From positions 3,343,861 through 3,407,860 of the forward strand of contig NZ_CP014691.1 of assembly GCF_002005465.1 (NCBI RefSeq): a DNA stretch of 64,000 bases, written 5' to 3'. The notes beneath the pieces were generated by a model. That model searched no databases. It had not been told where the DNA came from and saw nothing but the letters and a program-made list of their open reading frames with translations. Both the position numbers and the translations under genes were made by a program. Of this stretch, positions 26,212 to 35,939 are shown piece by piece. Within the stretch, counting starts at the first letter, position 1. Each line of letters starts with the position of its first letter. This stretch comes from Neoasaia chiangmaiensis (lineage in GTDB: Bacteria; Pseudomonadota; Alphaproteobacteria; Acetobacterales; Acetobacteraceae).

Positions 26212-26486
26212 TGGCGGGATATGACGATGACGCGGTGCCGGGGTTCCATGTTCCGGTGCATCGGTCGCTGACCGACCCGATCCTGCTGGGTGGCGCGCCC
26301 CGTGCCGTCGCCATCGCCAATGGCACGCTGGCGGCAGCGATCGCGCTGGGTCTGCGCCTGTGGCTGATCGGAGGCGCCTTCTGGATCGTGGGCCACGGGC
26401 TCGCGGTCTGGGGGGCGAAGCGCGATCCGCTGTTCATTGAGGTCGGACGGCGGCATCTCCGCTATCCCGCCTGGCTCCGGGCTTAA
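26211..26486 (+). CDS. trbD: TrbD (VirB3)
   Basis: 91 residues. VPVHRSLTDPILLGGAPR is the VirB3/TrbD hallmark, followed by two hydrophobic segments (about 35-65). The TGATG overlap at 26209-26213 couples it to trbC. An inner-membrane component acting with the TrbE ATPase. Confidence 0.88.
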   Translation: MAGYDDDAVPGFHVPVHRSLTDPILLGGAPRAVAIANGTLAAAIALGLRLWLIGGAFWIVGHGLAVWGAKRDPLFIEVGRRHLRYPAWLRA

Positions 26487-26498
26487 GGAGGATCGGCC

Positions 26499-28940
26499 AT
26501 GATGTCCCTTGGGGAATATCGCAACCGTGCTGCCCTCCTGTCGGATTTTCTCCCATGGGCCGCGCTGGTCGGAAAAGGCGTTGTCCTGAACAAGGACGGT
26601 TCCTTCCAGCGGACGGCCCGTATCCGTGGTCCCGATCTGGACAGTGCCACGCCAGCGGAACTGGTTGGGGTCACCGGCCGACTGAACAATGCCCTGCGCC
26701 GTCTGGGCTCGGGCTGGGCCGTGTTCGTGGAAGCACAGCGGATGCCGGCGACGCTCTATCCCGAGAGCGATTTCCCCGACGCGGCCAGCCAGATGGTCGA
26801 TCTCGAACGCCGGGAGCAGTTCGAGGATGAAGGGGCGCATTTCGAGAGCCGGTATTTCCTGACCCTGGTCTGGCTACCACCGGCGGAATCGTCAGGCCGT
26901 GCCGAGCGTTTTCTTTATGAGGGCCGGGAGCGTGACGGGCCGGACCCGCATGGCGTGCTCCATGCATTCGTGGACCGCACGGATCGGATGCTGGCCCTGC
27001 TGGACGGGTTCATGCCCGAGGCGGCATGGCTCGATGACGGCGAAACCCTGACTTATCTGCACAGCACGATCTCGGCCCGGAACCAGCGGGTCAGGGTGCC
27101 AGAAATTCCCATGCATCTGGACGCCTTGCTGGTGGACCAGCCGCTCTCTGGCGGTCTGGAACCGAAGCTCGGCGATGCGTATCTGAAAACCCTGACCATA
27201 ACGGGTTTCCCCAGCCGCACCTTTCCCGGAATCCTCGACGAACTGAATCGACTGGCCATGCCCTATCGCTGGTCCACCCGTGCGATCCTGCTGGACAAGA
27301 CGGACGCCACGAAGGTGCTGACGAAAATCCGTCGGCAATGGTTTGCAAAGCGCAAGAGTATTGCGGCCATTGTCCGGGAAGTGATGACCAACGAGGCCTC
27401 GGTCCTCGTGGACAATGATGCCGCCAACAAGGCGGCTGATGCCGACCTCGCCTTGCAGTCGCTGGGCGCGGATGATGTCGGGCAGGCTTACATCACGGCC
27501 ACGATGACGGTGTGGGATGGCAGCGCCAGCATAGCGGCGGAAAAGCTCCGGCTGGTCGAAAAGATCATCCAGGGGCGCGACTTCACCTGCATGGCGGAAA
27601 GCCTCAACGCGGTTGAGGCGTGGCTGGGATCGTTGCCAGGTCATGTCTACGCCAATGTCCGCCAGCCCCCGGTCTCGACCCTGAATCTGGCGCATATGAT
27701 TCCGCTCTCTGCCGTGTGGGCTGGGCCGGAACAGGATGGGCATTTCAGGGCAGCGCCGCTGTTCTATGGCAGGACGGCGGGTGCCACACCGTTCCGGTTT
27801 TCCCTTCATGTCGGCGATGTGGGTCATACGCTGATCGCGGGACCAACGGGTGCTGGCAAATCTGTCCTGCTGGCGCTGATGGCGTTGCAGTTCCGGCGCT
27901 ATGCGGGATCGCAGATTTTCGCCTTCGATTTTGGCGGGTCGATGCGCGCTGCAACATTGGCAATGGGAGGCGACTGGCACGATCTCGGTGGCGGCTTAAC
28001 CGATGATGATCTGTCGGGAGAACAGGGTGGCAGTGTATCGCTTCAGCCGCTGGCACAGATTGACGATCTCGACGAGCGCAAATGGGCCAGTGAATGGCTG
28101 GGGCAGATCCTTGTCGGTGAGAGCGTAACGCTCACCCCGGAGGTGAAGTCTCACCTCTGGTCAGCCCTGAATTCCCTGGCGTCGTCACCCGTTCATGAAC
28201 GGACCCTGTCCGGCATGGTCGCACTGCTCCAGTCGAATGCGCTGAAGCAGGCGATGGCGCCCTACTGTCTCGGTGGCCCCTATGGTCGCCTGCTCGACGC
28301 TGACACCGAACGTCTGGGAGATGATGATGTCGTGGTCTTCGAGACGGAAGGTCTGATCGGTTCCGGCGCAGCGTCTCCCGTGTTGTCCTATCTGTTTCAC
28401 CGCATTGAGGGCCGTCTGGATGGCCGGCCGACCCTGCTGGTGATCGACGAGGGCTGGCTGGTGCTGGATGACGGCGATTTCGCCGGCCAGCTCCGGGAGT
28501 GGCTGAAAACCCTGCGCAAGAAGAACGCCAGCGTCATCTTCGCCACGCAGTCCCTGTCGGACATCGCCAATTCTCCGATCGCCCCGGCCGTAGTGGAAAG
28601 CTGCCCCACGCGCATCTTTCTGCCGAACGAGCGGGCGATCGAGCCTCAGATCATGGCGCTCTATCGGGATTTCGGCCTGAACGACCAGCAGATCGCCATC
28701 ATCGCCCGCGCGGCATCGAAGCGGGAGTATTACTGTCAGACGCAACGCGGCAATCGCCTGTTCGAACTGGGGCTCGGTCCTGTTGCCCTGGCGCTGTGCG
28801 CGGCATCCGGCAAGGACGATCACCGGTTGATCGACAGTGTGCTGGCGGAACACGGGCCAGACGGCTTTCTCCCGGCCTGGTTCGACGTGCGTGGCGTGTC
28901 ATGGGCTGCGGACCCTCTGCGGGAAGGGGACGTGTCATGA
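26499..28940 (+). CDS. trbE: TrbE, conjugative transfer ATPase (VirB4)
   Basis: 813 residues. AAGGAGG precedes the ATG. The N-terminal CagE/TrbE domain begins SLGEYRNRAALLSDFLPWAALV; Walker A is AGPTGAGKSVLLALM (near 447), Walker B LLVIDEGWLVLDD (near 646), and FATQSLSDIANSPI follows. Full length for the family. It drives pilus biogenesis at the inner membrane. Confidence 0.95.
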   Translation: MMSLGEYRNRAALLSDFLPWAALVGKGVVLNKDGSFQRTARIRGPDLDSATPAELVGVTGRLNNALRRLGSGWAVFVEAQRMPATLYPESDFPDAASQMVDLERREQFEDEGAHFESRYFLTLVWLPPAESSGRAERFLYEGRERDGPDPHGVLHAFVDRTDRMLALLDGFMPEAAWLDDGETLTYLHSTISARNQRVRVPEIPMHLDALLVDQPLSGGLEPKLGDAYLKTLTITGFPSRTFPGILDELNRLAMPYRWSTRAILLDKTDATKVLTKIRRQWFAKRKSIAAIVREVMTNEASVLVDNDAANKAADADLALQSLGADDVGQAYITATMTVWDGSASIAAEKLRLVEKIIQGRDFTCMAESLNAVEAWLGSLPGHVYANVRQPPVSTLNLAHMIPLSAVWAGPEQDGHFRAAPLFYGRTAGATPFRFSLHVGDVGHTLIAGPTGAGKSVLLALMALQFRRYAGSQIFAFDFGGSMRAATLAMGGDWHDLGGGLTDDDLSGEQGGSVSLQPLAQIDDLDERKWASEWLGQILVGESVTLTPEVKSHLWSALNSLASSPVHERTLSGMVALLQSNALKQAMAPYCLGGPYGRLLDADTERLGDDDVVVFETEGLIGSGAASPVLSYLFHRIEGRLDGRPTLLVIDEGWLVLDDGDFAGQLREWLKTLRKKNASVIFATQSLSDIANSPIAPAVVESCPTRIFLPNERAIEPQIMALYRDFGLNDQQIAIIARAASKREYYCQTQRGNRLFELGLGPVALALCAASGKDDHRLIDSVLAEHGPDGFLPAWFDVRGVSWAADPLREGDVS

Positions 28941-29710
28941 TGGAAAAACTTTTCCATATCCGGGTAAAATATTTCCGTCCCGGACGTGTGGCGGTCCTTG
29001 GAGCCGCCCTAGGGTTTATCGCGCCAATCGTGCCCGCCCACGCGCAATGGGCGGTCTACGATGGGGCTGCGCATGTCCAGACCGTGCTGATCGCGGCGCG
29101 GGAATTGCAGCAGATCGACAACCAGATCACGTCTCTCGCCAATCAGGCGCAGATGCTGGTCAACCAGGCGAAGAACCTCGCCCTGCTGCCCCTGTCGACA
29201 TTGTCGACGCTGCAATCGACGATTTCCCAGACGACAGCCTTGCTCGCGCAGGCGCAGAACATCGCTTATTCGGTGACCTTGGTCGAGCAGCAATACCAGC
29301 AGGCCTATACGTCGATCTCCTCCTCGATGTCGGACAGCGCCCTGTTCAGCCAGGCACAGACACGGTGGCAGAATTCCGTCGGCGGGTTCGAGGACGCCCT
29401 GAAGCTTCAGGCTCGGGTGGTAGGAAACATCCCCAGCGACAGCTCGGCCATGACGCAACTGGTCTCGGCGAGCCAGAGTTCAGCCGGGGCGCTACAGGCG
29501 GCACAGGCGGGAAACCAGCTTCTCGCCCTGCAATCCCGCCAGCTCTCGGACGTCATCGCCGTGTTGTCCGCGAATGGCAGGGCCGCCGATCTGGAGCGGG
29601 CACGGCAGGCGGCCACCGAGGCGGAAAGTGCGTCGCAGTACCGGCATTTTTCCCAATATAATGCCTATAGCCCGACCGCCATTTCCATGTTCGGCAGCAG
29701 CGGGAACTGA
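28937..29710 (+). CDS. trbJ: TrbJ (VirB5-like)
   Basis: 257 residues from the ATG at 28937, which overlaps the trbE stop. A signal peptide ends near VPAHAQW; the mature part is helical with QIDNQITSLANQAQMLVNQAKNLALLPLS and TLVEQQYQQAYTS, characteristic of TrbJ. It is a periplasmic minor pilus component. The small trbK entry-exclusion gene that may follow trbJ is not present; trbL starts six bases on. Confidence 0.9.
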   Translation: MMEKLFHIRVKYFRPGRVAVLGAALGFIAPIVPAHAQWAVYDGAAHVQTVLIAARELQQIDNQITSLANQAQMLVNQAKNLALLPLSTLSTLQSTISQTTALLAQAQNIAYSVTLVEQQYQQAYTSISSSMSDSALFSQAQTRWQNSVGGFEDALKLQARVVGNIPSDSSAMTQLVSASQSSAGALQAAQAGNQLLALQSRQLSDVIAVLSANGRAADLERARQAATEAESASQYRHFSQYNAYSPTAISMFGSSGN

Positions 29711-29715
29711 CGGCC

Positions 29716-31146
29716 ATGGCGACCAATGACGTCGGCGTTATCGATAGCTTCCTGAACACCTTCACCACCACCATCGATACCGGCTTCGGTCTCGTGAAGG
29801 GGAATGTGATCTCGCTGGCGGGCACTCTGTCGGTGCTGGACATTGCGCTGGCTGGCCTGTTCTGGGCGTGGGCGGCGGATGAGGACATCATCCAGCGTCT
29901 GGTGAAGAAGACGCTTTATATCGGGTTCTTTGCCTGGATCATCAACGATTTCGATGCGCTCTCGAAGATCGTCTTTGACAGTTTCGCGGCCCTCGGCCTG
30001 AAGGTCGGAGGCGGGAGTCTCGCACTGGGTGATTTCCTGCGGCCCGGCCGGCTGGCCTCGACCGGATTTACGGCAGCGCAGCCGCTTCTGGACTCGGTCC
30101 ACAATCTCCTTGGTCCGGTCGCCTTCTTTACCAACTTCATCCAGATCTTCGTGCTGTGTCTGTCCTGGCTGATCGTGCTGGCAGCCTTTTTCATCCTCGC
30201 CGTGCAGCTTTTCGTGGCGCTGATCGAGTTCAAGCTGACCACGCTGGCGGGTTTCATCCTGATCCCCTTCGCCCTGTTCAATCGTACGGCTTTCCTCGCC
30301 GAGAAGGTGCTGGGCAATGTCGTCTCCTCGGGTGTGAAGATCATGGTGCTGGCGGTCATTTCCGCCATTGCCTCGGTGCTCTTCAGGCAGTTTACGACGT
30401 CCTATGGCAGCGATGTGCCGACCATCGGCCAGGCCGTGTCGGTGGTGCTGGCCTCGTTGGCGATTGTCGGTCTGTCCATTTTTGGCGGCAGCATCGCCAA
30501 TGGCCTGATCTCCGGCGCTCCCCAGCTTGGGGCCGGTGCGGCCGTCGGTACTGGCATGGCCGTCGGTGCCATGGGTGCTGCTGCGGCGGCCGGTGTCGGG
30601 GCTGCTGCCTCCGGTGGTGCCGCAGCCCTCGGTGCGACCGCAGCCGCCGCGCGGGGAGGGGCTGCGATCGCAGGGGCAGCCACTTCCGCCTATTCGGCCG
30701 GAGCCGCCGGCGCATCAGGTGGTGCGGGCAGCATGGCTGCTGGGATCGGAGGCATGGGCCGGGCCGTCGGTGGGAATGTCGCGAATGCCGTCAAAGGAGC
30801 GGCCTCACGTGCCGGTTCATCCCTCGAAGAAAGCTATGCCGCCGGTGGACGCTGGGCCGCGCGCGGGATGAGCGGTGGCAAGGAAGGTGATGAAACCGGT
30901 GGCAGCGGGCCGTTTCCATCAGGTGGGGGTGGTCCTGCCGGAGAAGGGGGTGGCCCCACGGGTGGTGGCCCTACCGGTGAGGGTCCGTCTGGTGGAGATG
31001 GTGGCGGTTCCGGCGAACCGCCCCGCTGGGCTCAGAAGATGAAGCGCCGTAACGCCGCCGCCCATGCTGCCGAGGCCGCGCATGTCATTCGCTCCGCCGA
31101 CGGCGGGGGCGGATCTTCCTCAATCGATCTCTCGGAGAAAGAATGA
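29716..31146 (+). CDS. trbL: TrbL (VirB6)
   Basis: 476 residues. Five or six membrane segments fill residues 30-260 (for example FFTNFIQIFVLCLSWLIVLAAFFILAV in overlapping parts), typical of the polytopic VirB6/TrbL channel protein. From about 270 the protein becomes Ala/Gly-rich and then Gly/Pro-rich (low complexity, GGGGPAGEG-like), a cytoplasmic or periplasmic tail that varies widely in the family. The stop overlaps trbF. Confidence 0.92.
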   Translation: MATNDVGVIDSFLNTFTTTIDTGFGLVKGNVISLAGTLSVLDIALAGLFWAWAADEDIIQRLVKKTLYIGFFAWIINDFDALSKIVFDSFAALGLKVGGGSLALGDFLRPGRLASTGFTAAQPLLDSVHNLLGPVAFFTNFIQIFVLCLSWLIVLAAFFILAVQLFVALIEFKLTTLAGFILIPFALFNRTAFLAEKVLGNVVSSGVKIMVLAVISAIASVLFRQFTTSYGSDVPTIGQAVSVVLASLAIVGLSIFGGSIANGLISGAPQLGAGAAVGTGMAVGAMGAAAAAGVGAAASGGAAALGATAAAARGGAAIAGAATSAYSAGAAGASGGAGSMAAGIGGMGRAVGGNVANAVKGAASRAGSSLEESYAAGGRWAARGMSGGKEGDETGGSGPFPSGGGGPAGEGGGPTGGGPTGEGPSGGDGGGSGEPPRWAQKMKRRNAAAHAAEAAHVIRSADGGGGSSSIDLSEKE

Positions 31147-31829
31147 TGTTCCGTCGCTCCACCACCCGCTACGGGACCACACCCGAGCCTGTCACGCCCT
31201 ATCAGAAAGCCGCCCAGATCTGGGACGAGCGTATTGGGAATGCCCGCATCCAGGCCCACAACTGGCGGCTCATGGCCTTTGGTAGCCTGTTCCTGTCAGC
31301 GGGGCTCGGGGCCGGGCTGGTCTGGCAGTCCGCGCGCGGCACCATCACGCCGTGGGTGGTGCAGGTGGATCATCTGGGGCAGGCGCAGGTCGTGGCCCCC
31401 GCGACAGCGAGCTATATGCCCGCCGATCCGCAGATCGCCTGGTATCTGGCGCAGTTCGTTCATGACGTGCGCGCCCTGTCGTCAGACCCCGTGGTGGTCC
31501 GGCAGAACTGGCTGCGCGCCTATGATTTCACCACCACGTCGGGCGCCCAGGCGCTTAACGATTATGCCCGCCTCAATGATCCATTCTCGCGCATCGGGCA
31601 CGAACAGGTCGAGGTGGACATCGCCTCGGTCATCCGCGCTTCGCCCGGCAGCTTCCGCGTTGCCTGGACGGAACGCCATTACCGCGACGGGGCGTTCACC
31701 GGCACCGAACGCTGGACCGCCATCGTCTCCGTCGTTCTGCGCACGCCCCGCGATGCCGATCATCTTCGCCGCAATCCACTCGGGATTTTCGTCTCCGCCA
31801 TCAACTGGTCGAAGGAGTTGGGTCAATGA
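31143..31829 (+). CDS. trbF: TrbF (VirB8)
   Basis: 228 residues. One membrane anchor at about 40-58 (LMAFGSLFLSAGLGAGLVW) followed by the periplasmic NTF2-like VirB8 domain with TPWVVQVDHLGQAQVV and RVAWTERHYRDG. Scaffold of the transfer channel. Overlaps both neighbours by four bases. Confidence 0.93.
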   Translation: MMFRRSTTRYGTTPEPVTPYQKAAQIWDERIGNARIQAHNWRLMAFGSLFLSAGLGAGLVWQSARGTITPWVVQVDHLGQAQVVAPATASYMPADPQIAWYLAQFVHDVRALSSDPVVVRQNWLRAYDFTTTSGAQALNDYARLNDPFSRIGHEQVEVDIASVIRASPGSFRVAWTERHYRDGAFTGTERWTAIVSVVLRTPRDADHLRRNPLGIFVSAINWSKELGQ

Positions 31830-32827
31830 TCCGCATGATCGTGCGCGCGTTGCCGCTGACGCTGCTCGCCCTGTCCGCCTGCTCGGGGCAGTATCATCAG
31901 CCTGTCATTCGCTACGATGACGCCGTGCAGGCGACACGTCTGCCGGACCCGCCGAAGCCCGTACGGGTGGTGGAGGTGCCACAGCCTCTCCCGTTGCCGG
32001 GGCAGCTCAAGCCGTTGCTGTCACGACGCGCGGTCCATCCGGCCCCCGAAGTCGCCGACCCCACAGCGCGTGTGACACAGGCCAATCTGGCGGCCCGCAT
32101 CCAGCCCACGCGTGCGGGCTTCATTAACGCGGTGCAGGTCTATCCCTACAGCCCCGGTGCTCTCTATCAGGTCTATGCCTCGCCGGGCGAGATCACCGAC
32201 ATCATGCTCCAGCAGGGCGAAAAGCTGGTCGGCACTGGCCCCGTGGCAGCAGGTGACACCGTGCGCTGGATTATTGGCGATACCGAAAGCGGGGCAGGAG
32301 CGACGAAACGCATCCATATCCTGGTCAAGCCGACGCGGCCGGACCTCACCACCAACCTAATCGTCAACACGGATCGGCGCACCTATCTGGCGGAACTGCG
32401 CTCCACGCCCGCGACCTATATGGCGTCGGTATCGTGGGACTATCCCGAGGATGATCTCATTGCCCTGCACCGGCAGGATAGTGCGGCAGAGGACGAAGCG
32501 CCCGTTGAAACGGGTCTCAATCTCGACGCCCTGAATTTTCGTTACGCCATCCAGCCGGTGAAAGGCGGAACACCGCCCTGGCTTCCGAGCCGCGCCTTCG
32601 ATGACGGTCATAAGGTCTATATCGCTTTCCCGGCCGGGATAGGGCAGGGCGAACTGCCGCCTCTGTTCGTTCTGGGAGCCGATGGCGGTCCGGAACTGGT
32701 CAACTATCGCGTGCGACAGAACTGGATGATCGTCGATCGCCTGTTTGCCGCCGCCGAACTCCGACTGGGAGACAAGCATTCCGAGCAGCGGGTGCGCATC
32801 GTACGCACCGACGGGCGGCGGACATGA
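31826..32827 (+). CDS. trbG: TrbG (VirB9), probable lipoprotein
   Basis: 333 residues. Signal sequence with lipobox-like LLALSACSG (Cys 19). The VirB9/CagX domain follows, with VQVYPYSPGALYQVYASPGEITDIMLQ and the late NWMIVDRLFAAAELRLG. Part of the outer-membrane core complex with TrbI. Note that in RP4 the lipoprotein is TrbH, which is absent here, so this lipobox may stand in for it. Confidence 0.92.
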   Translation: MIRMIVRALPLTLLALSACSGQYHQPVIRYDDAVQATRLPDPPKPVRVVEVPQPLPLPGQLKPLLSRRAVHPAPEVADPTARVTQANLAARIQPTRAGFINAVQVYPYSPGALYQVYASPGEITDIMLQQGEKLVGTGPVAAGDTVRWIIGDTESGAGATKRIHILVKPTRPDLTTNLIVNTDRRTYLAELRSTPATYMASVSWDYPEDDLIALHRQDSAAEDEAPVETGLNLDALNFRYAIQPVKGGTPPWLPSRAFDDGHKVYIAFPAGIGQGELPPLFVLGADGGPELVNYRVRQNWMIVDRLFAAAELRLGDKHSEQRVRIVRTDGRRT

Positions 32828-33996
32828 CTGGGGAGGCTCCGACAACCGGAGGATCTTCCACGGCCCCGATCCCACCGCCCGATCTGCGCCTGCGGGCGGA
32901 ACGGCCGCGCGTGGTGCGTCTTAACCGCACCGTTGTCTGGGCGCTCGGTGGGGCAGGGATGCTCGCCATTGGTCTCGCACTTGGCTACGCGCTGGAGAAC
33001 AGCAGCCACAAAGCGCCACCGGCTGCCACCCAGGACACGGATGTGCGCCCGTCGGCTGATGGGCTGGCGGGGCTGCCGTCCGATTATGTCGGCAACGGTG
33101 TGCCGAAGCTCGGTCCTGCTCTGCCCGGCGATCTGGGACACACCATTCTGAAGGTGCAGGGGCAGGGGAAAGTCGCATCAGGCGGGGAGGACCGCCGTGC
33201 CACGCAGGAGGTCGAAGCGGCGATTGCCAGCCGGCTGTTCGTGCAGACGGGGGAACGTGACCGCGCCGGCAAACAGGCGACGCTGCCCGCACCGGGCGCT
33301 CCTGCCTCTCAGGGGCGGGCGTCCACTACGGCCGGACCACAGGCTGGAAACCTCGCCTTTCTGGACGGGCAGCCTGATCGCGCGACGACCAGCCCGGATC
33401 GCATTGCGCTGCCTGCCTCGCCCTATATCCTACAGGCCGGTACGGTGATTGCCGGCGCGCTGAACACGAAGATCAGTTCCGATCTGCCGGGCCAGATCGT
33501 GGGGCACGTTACGCAGAACGTCTATGACAGCCCGACCGGCCGCTATCTTCTGATCCCCCAGGGGAGCCTGCTGTTCGGGGCCTATAACAGTGGGATTTTC
33601 TTCGGGCAGCAGCGCACGCAGATCATCTGGACGCGGCTGATCTTCCCCGATGGCGAGAGCCTCGTGCTGGAGAAGCTGCCTGGTGGCGACGCCATCGGCC
33701 AGTCTGGCCTGTCTGATGAGGTGAACAACCACTGGGGGCAGTTGTTCAAAGCCGCTCTGGTCACGACCCTGCTCAGCGTGGGGTCAGAGGCGGGAACCAG
33801 CCAGAGCGAAAACAATCTGGCCCAGGCGATCCGCTCCGGCGCCAGCAACGGCTTCTCCATGGTCGGCAACCGCCTGATCGATCGCAGCCTCAACGTCCAG
33901 CCAACCCTGACCGACCGGCCGGGGCTGCCGTTCACCGTGCTTGTCGGGCACGACCTGCTACTCAAACCTTATCGGAGCCAAGGACAGATACGATGA
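32824..33996 (+). CDS. trbI: TrbI (VirB10)
   Basis: 390 residues. One membrane segment at about 40-58 (TVVWALGGAGMLAIGLALGY), a Pro/Ala-rich linker, and the VirB10/TrbI beta-barrel domain from about 195 (LPASPYILQAGTVIAGALNT, YLLIPQGSLLFGAYNSG, DRPGLPFTVLVGHDLLL). Spans the envelope and passes energy from the ATPases to the outer-membrane pore. Confidence 0.94.
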   Translation: MTGEAPTTGGSSTAPIPPPDLRLRAERPRVVRLNRTVVWALGGAGMLAIGLALGYALENSSHKAPPAATQDTDVRPSADGLAGLPSDYVGNGVPKLGPALPGDLGHTILKVQGQGKVASGGEDRRATQEVEAAIASRLFVQTGERDRAGKQATLPAPGAPASQGRASTTAGPQAGNLAFLDGQPDRATTSPDRIALPASPYILQAGTVIAGALNTKISSDLPGQIVGHVTQNVYDSPTGRYLLIPQGSLLFGAYNSGIFFGQQRTQIIWTRLIFPDGESLVLEKLPGGDAIGQSGLSDEVNNHWGQLFKAALVTTLLSVGSEAGTSQSENNLAQAIRSGASNGFSMVGNRLIDRSLNVQPTLTDRPGLPFTVLVGHDLLLKPYRSQGQIR

Positions 33997-34226
33997 CGGA
34001 CCTGAAAATCCGGGAACTTCCCGATGAGAAGCCGGTCAGAATGACCGTGGCGTTACCCCCCGACATCCATCGCGATCTGCTTGCCTATGCGGCACTTCTT
34101 TCCGGCAACGATGGGGCGATGGACCCGGCCCGGCTGGTCGCGCCCATGCTCCGGCAGTTCATGATGTCGGACAAGGGGTTCGCCAGGGCACGGAGAAAGG
34201 AAAAAGGACCGTCGTCAGAAAAGTAG
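33993..34226 (+). CDS. DUF2274 family protein
   Basis: 77 residues; the DUF2274 pattern is PVRMTVALPPDIHRDLLAYAALLS followed by PARLVAPMLRQFMMSDKGF. The first half resembles a ribbon-helix-helix strand and helix, so DNA binding is possible. In related alphaproteobacterial elements it ends the trb operon after trbI, as here. Confidence 0.85.
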   Translation: MTDLKIRELPDEKPVRMTVALPPDIHRDLLAYAALLSGNDGAMDPARLVAPMLRQFMMSDKGFARARRKEKGPSSEK

Positions 34227-34228
34227 CT

Positions 34229-35143
34229 TCATCGTCTGTTGTCTTCGACATATCGGGCGAAGCTCCGGGCGCAGGGATTTTCATTGTCTGGCCGCCAGAC
34301 GATCCCGAATTCCAGATGGGAGGAGCCATCCGCGTCCCGGATTTCCGTGATCGCGATGTCATGGCCATGCCGATCGCGGATCAGCGGTAGCCACGAGGCG
34401 GGAAGCAGGGCGACGCCTTCGTTGTTCTGGACGAGTGCGACGATCCTGTTGCTGCCGATATCATGACGCTGGATCTTTGGGCGGATGCCGGTTTCCCCGA
34501 GCTTGCGCTGGATGAGTGCCTCGAAGTCCTGACCCGCGTTGTCGCGTCCCGTGAGGAACGTCCCGTGACGCAGGTCTGTCCAGGATACTTCCGGTCGTGT
34601 TGCCAGGGGATGATCAGGGGGGAGTGCGGCCACGATGCGGTCGCTCCACAGAGGCGTGACCCGTAACGCAGGGACCAGGTTGCGGCGGGTGACGACCGCG
34701 AAATCGATCTGCCCGCGCTGGAGCCGGCGCAGCAGCCTCTTGCCTGTACCCTCGGAATAGCGAAAGACGATATCGGGGTGAGTGGCGCGGAAGTCTGCCG
34801 TGAAGGTCGAGAGTCTTCCGGGCAGGACGCAGGTCTGGATACCGATAGAGATCTGGCCATTCTCGCCCTTGCCCGTCCGCCGAGCGCGGGCGTTCATGCC
34901 GGCCACATTGTCCAGGATCGTCTGGCTCCAGCGGATGAATTCCCTTCCGAACGCAGTTGGTGTAGCACCGGCCGGAGAGCGGGTGAACAGCCGGACATCA
35001 AGCCGTTCCTCCAGGTTGTGCAGGGATCGGCTGACGGCGGATTGTCGGGTATTTAGGAAACGCGCCGCGCCATGGATACTGCCATGCTCGGCGATCGCCC
35101 GCACGCATAGCAGTTGCCACAAATCGAATGGAGGGCGCCGCAT
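34229..35143 (-). CDS. LysR family transcriptional regulator
   Basis: 304 residues. HTH at 10-70 (FDLWQLLCVRAIAEHGSIHGAARFLNTRQSAVSRSLHNLEERLDVRLFTRSPAG) and an effector domain from about 95. It converges on the trb operon with two bases between stops. Upstream on the same strand lies the remnant of an RND efflux permease, so its regulatory target has probably been lost. Confidence 0.87.
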   Translation of the reverse strand: MRRPPFDLWQLLCVRAIAEHGSIHGAARFLNTRQSAVSRSLHNLEERLDVRLFTRSPAGATPTAFGREFIRWSQTILDNVAGMNARARRTGKGENGQISIGIQTCVLPGRLSTFTADFRATHPDIVFRYSEGTGKRLLRRLQRGQIDFAVVTRRNLVPALRVTPLWSDRIVAALPPDHPLATRPEVSWTDLRHGTFLTGRDNAGQDFEALIQRKLGETGIRPKIQRHDIGSNRIVALVQNNEGVALLPASWLPLIRDRHGHDIAITEIRDADGSSHLEFGIVWRPDNENPCARSFARYVEDNRR

Positions 35144-35149
35144 TACCGG

Positions 35150-35676
35150 TCACCCAGCCCGGACACGGCGCGGCGTGATGACCGTATAGACAGAGGGCTG
35201 CACGAAGAGCGTTATGGTTATGCTGCCGATCATGCCGCTGAAGATTACCATCCCCAACATGTAGCAACTGCGTAATTCGGCGCCATGATCGGCAGCAGCA
35301 ACTCCATCACCACCACCACGCCGGTGGCCATGATAACCGGCTGGACATGAATGTCCGTCGCAGTTCCGTTTGCCATCCCCCGGTTGAGATGGTCTCGGTA
35401 CAGAAGCCCGTTGGCGACCCCACGATCAGGATGCCGTGGTTGCTGACGAGGCCGATCAGCGCGATCAGCCCGAATTTGAAGGGAGAAGACGAGCAGTTTG
35501 CTCTTCTGCACGTATTGCTGGGCGTCGGACTGCCAGTCATAGCTGTAACCAGCGGAAAGCTCTGATGCCCGCGCTTTGAGGCCGGCTATAGCGTTGCCCA
35601 TTGTGGCACCTTTCCTAAGAATGGCTCGAAGCGTCGCCGAATTTTGCAGGCTGATATACTCCATGCGGATGCCCAT
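35150..35676 (-). pseudogene. Remnant of an RND efflux transporter permease
   Basis: Pieces of the C-terminal half of an AcrB-type permease are spread over three frames: GYSYDWQSDAQQYVQ, then FKFGLIALIGLVSNHGILIV in a second frame, then MATGVVVVMELLLPIMAPNYA and finally MLGMVIFSGMIGSITITL to the stop at 35150 (PSVYTVITPRRVRAG). The membrane stretch normally found between the first two pieces is missing. The gene was therefore truncated at both sides and frameshifted. Confidence 0.8.
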
Positions 35677-35939
35677 CTCTGACCATGCAGCAAAAGACGT
35701 TCCGACCAGAATCTCTGGATTTCCTATACTCGGAAGCGACTACTGAAGAAATTTGCATTTTACATAGGTGGTTTTTCGATCTGAGTTGGGTTAATTGATT
35801 GAGGAGGTATAAATTTATAAATAGGTCATATTATTTAAATAGTATGACCTATAAACACAAAAACTATCATGCATTTACTATATAAAAAATATTATACGGT
35901 TTATTTTTTATATAAAATCTAGACTTGGTAGTGATGTAT
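35677..35939. other. AT-rich intergenic stretch with a 10-base hairpin
   Basis: About 260 bases, far more AT-rich than the flanks. ATAGGTCATA (35821-35830) pairs perfectly with TATGACCTAT (35843-35852) over a 12-base loop. It may be a regulator site or terminator for the tetR gene that ends at 35940. No gene seen. Confidence 0.5.
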
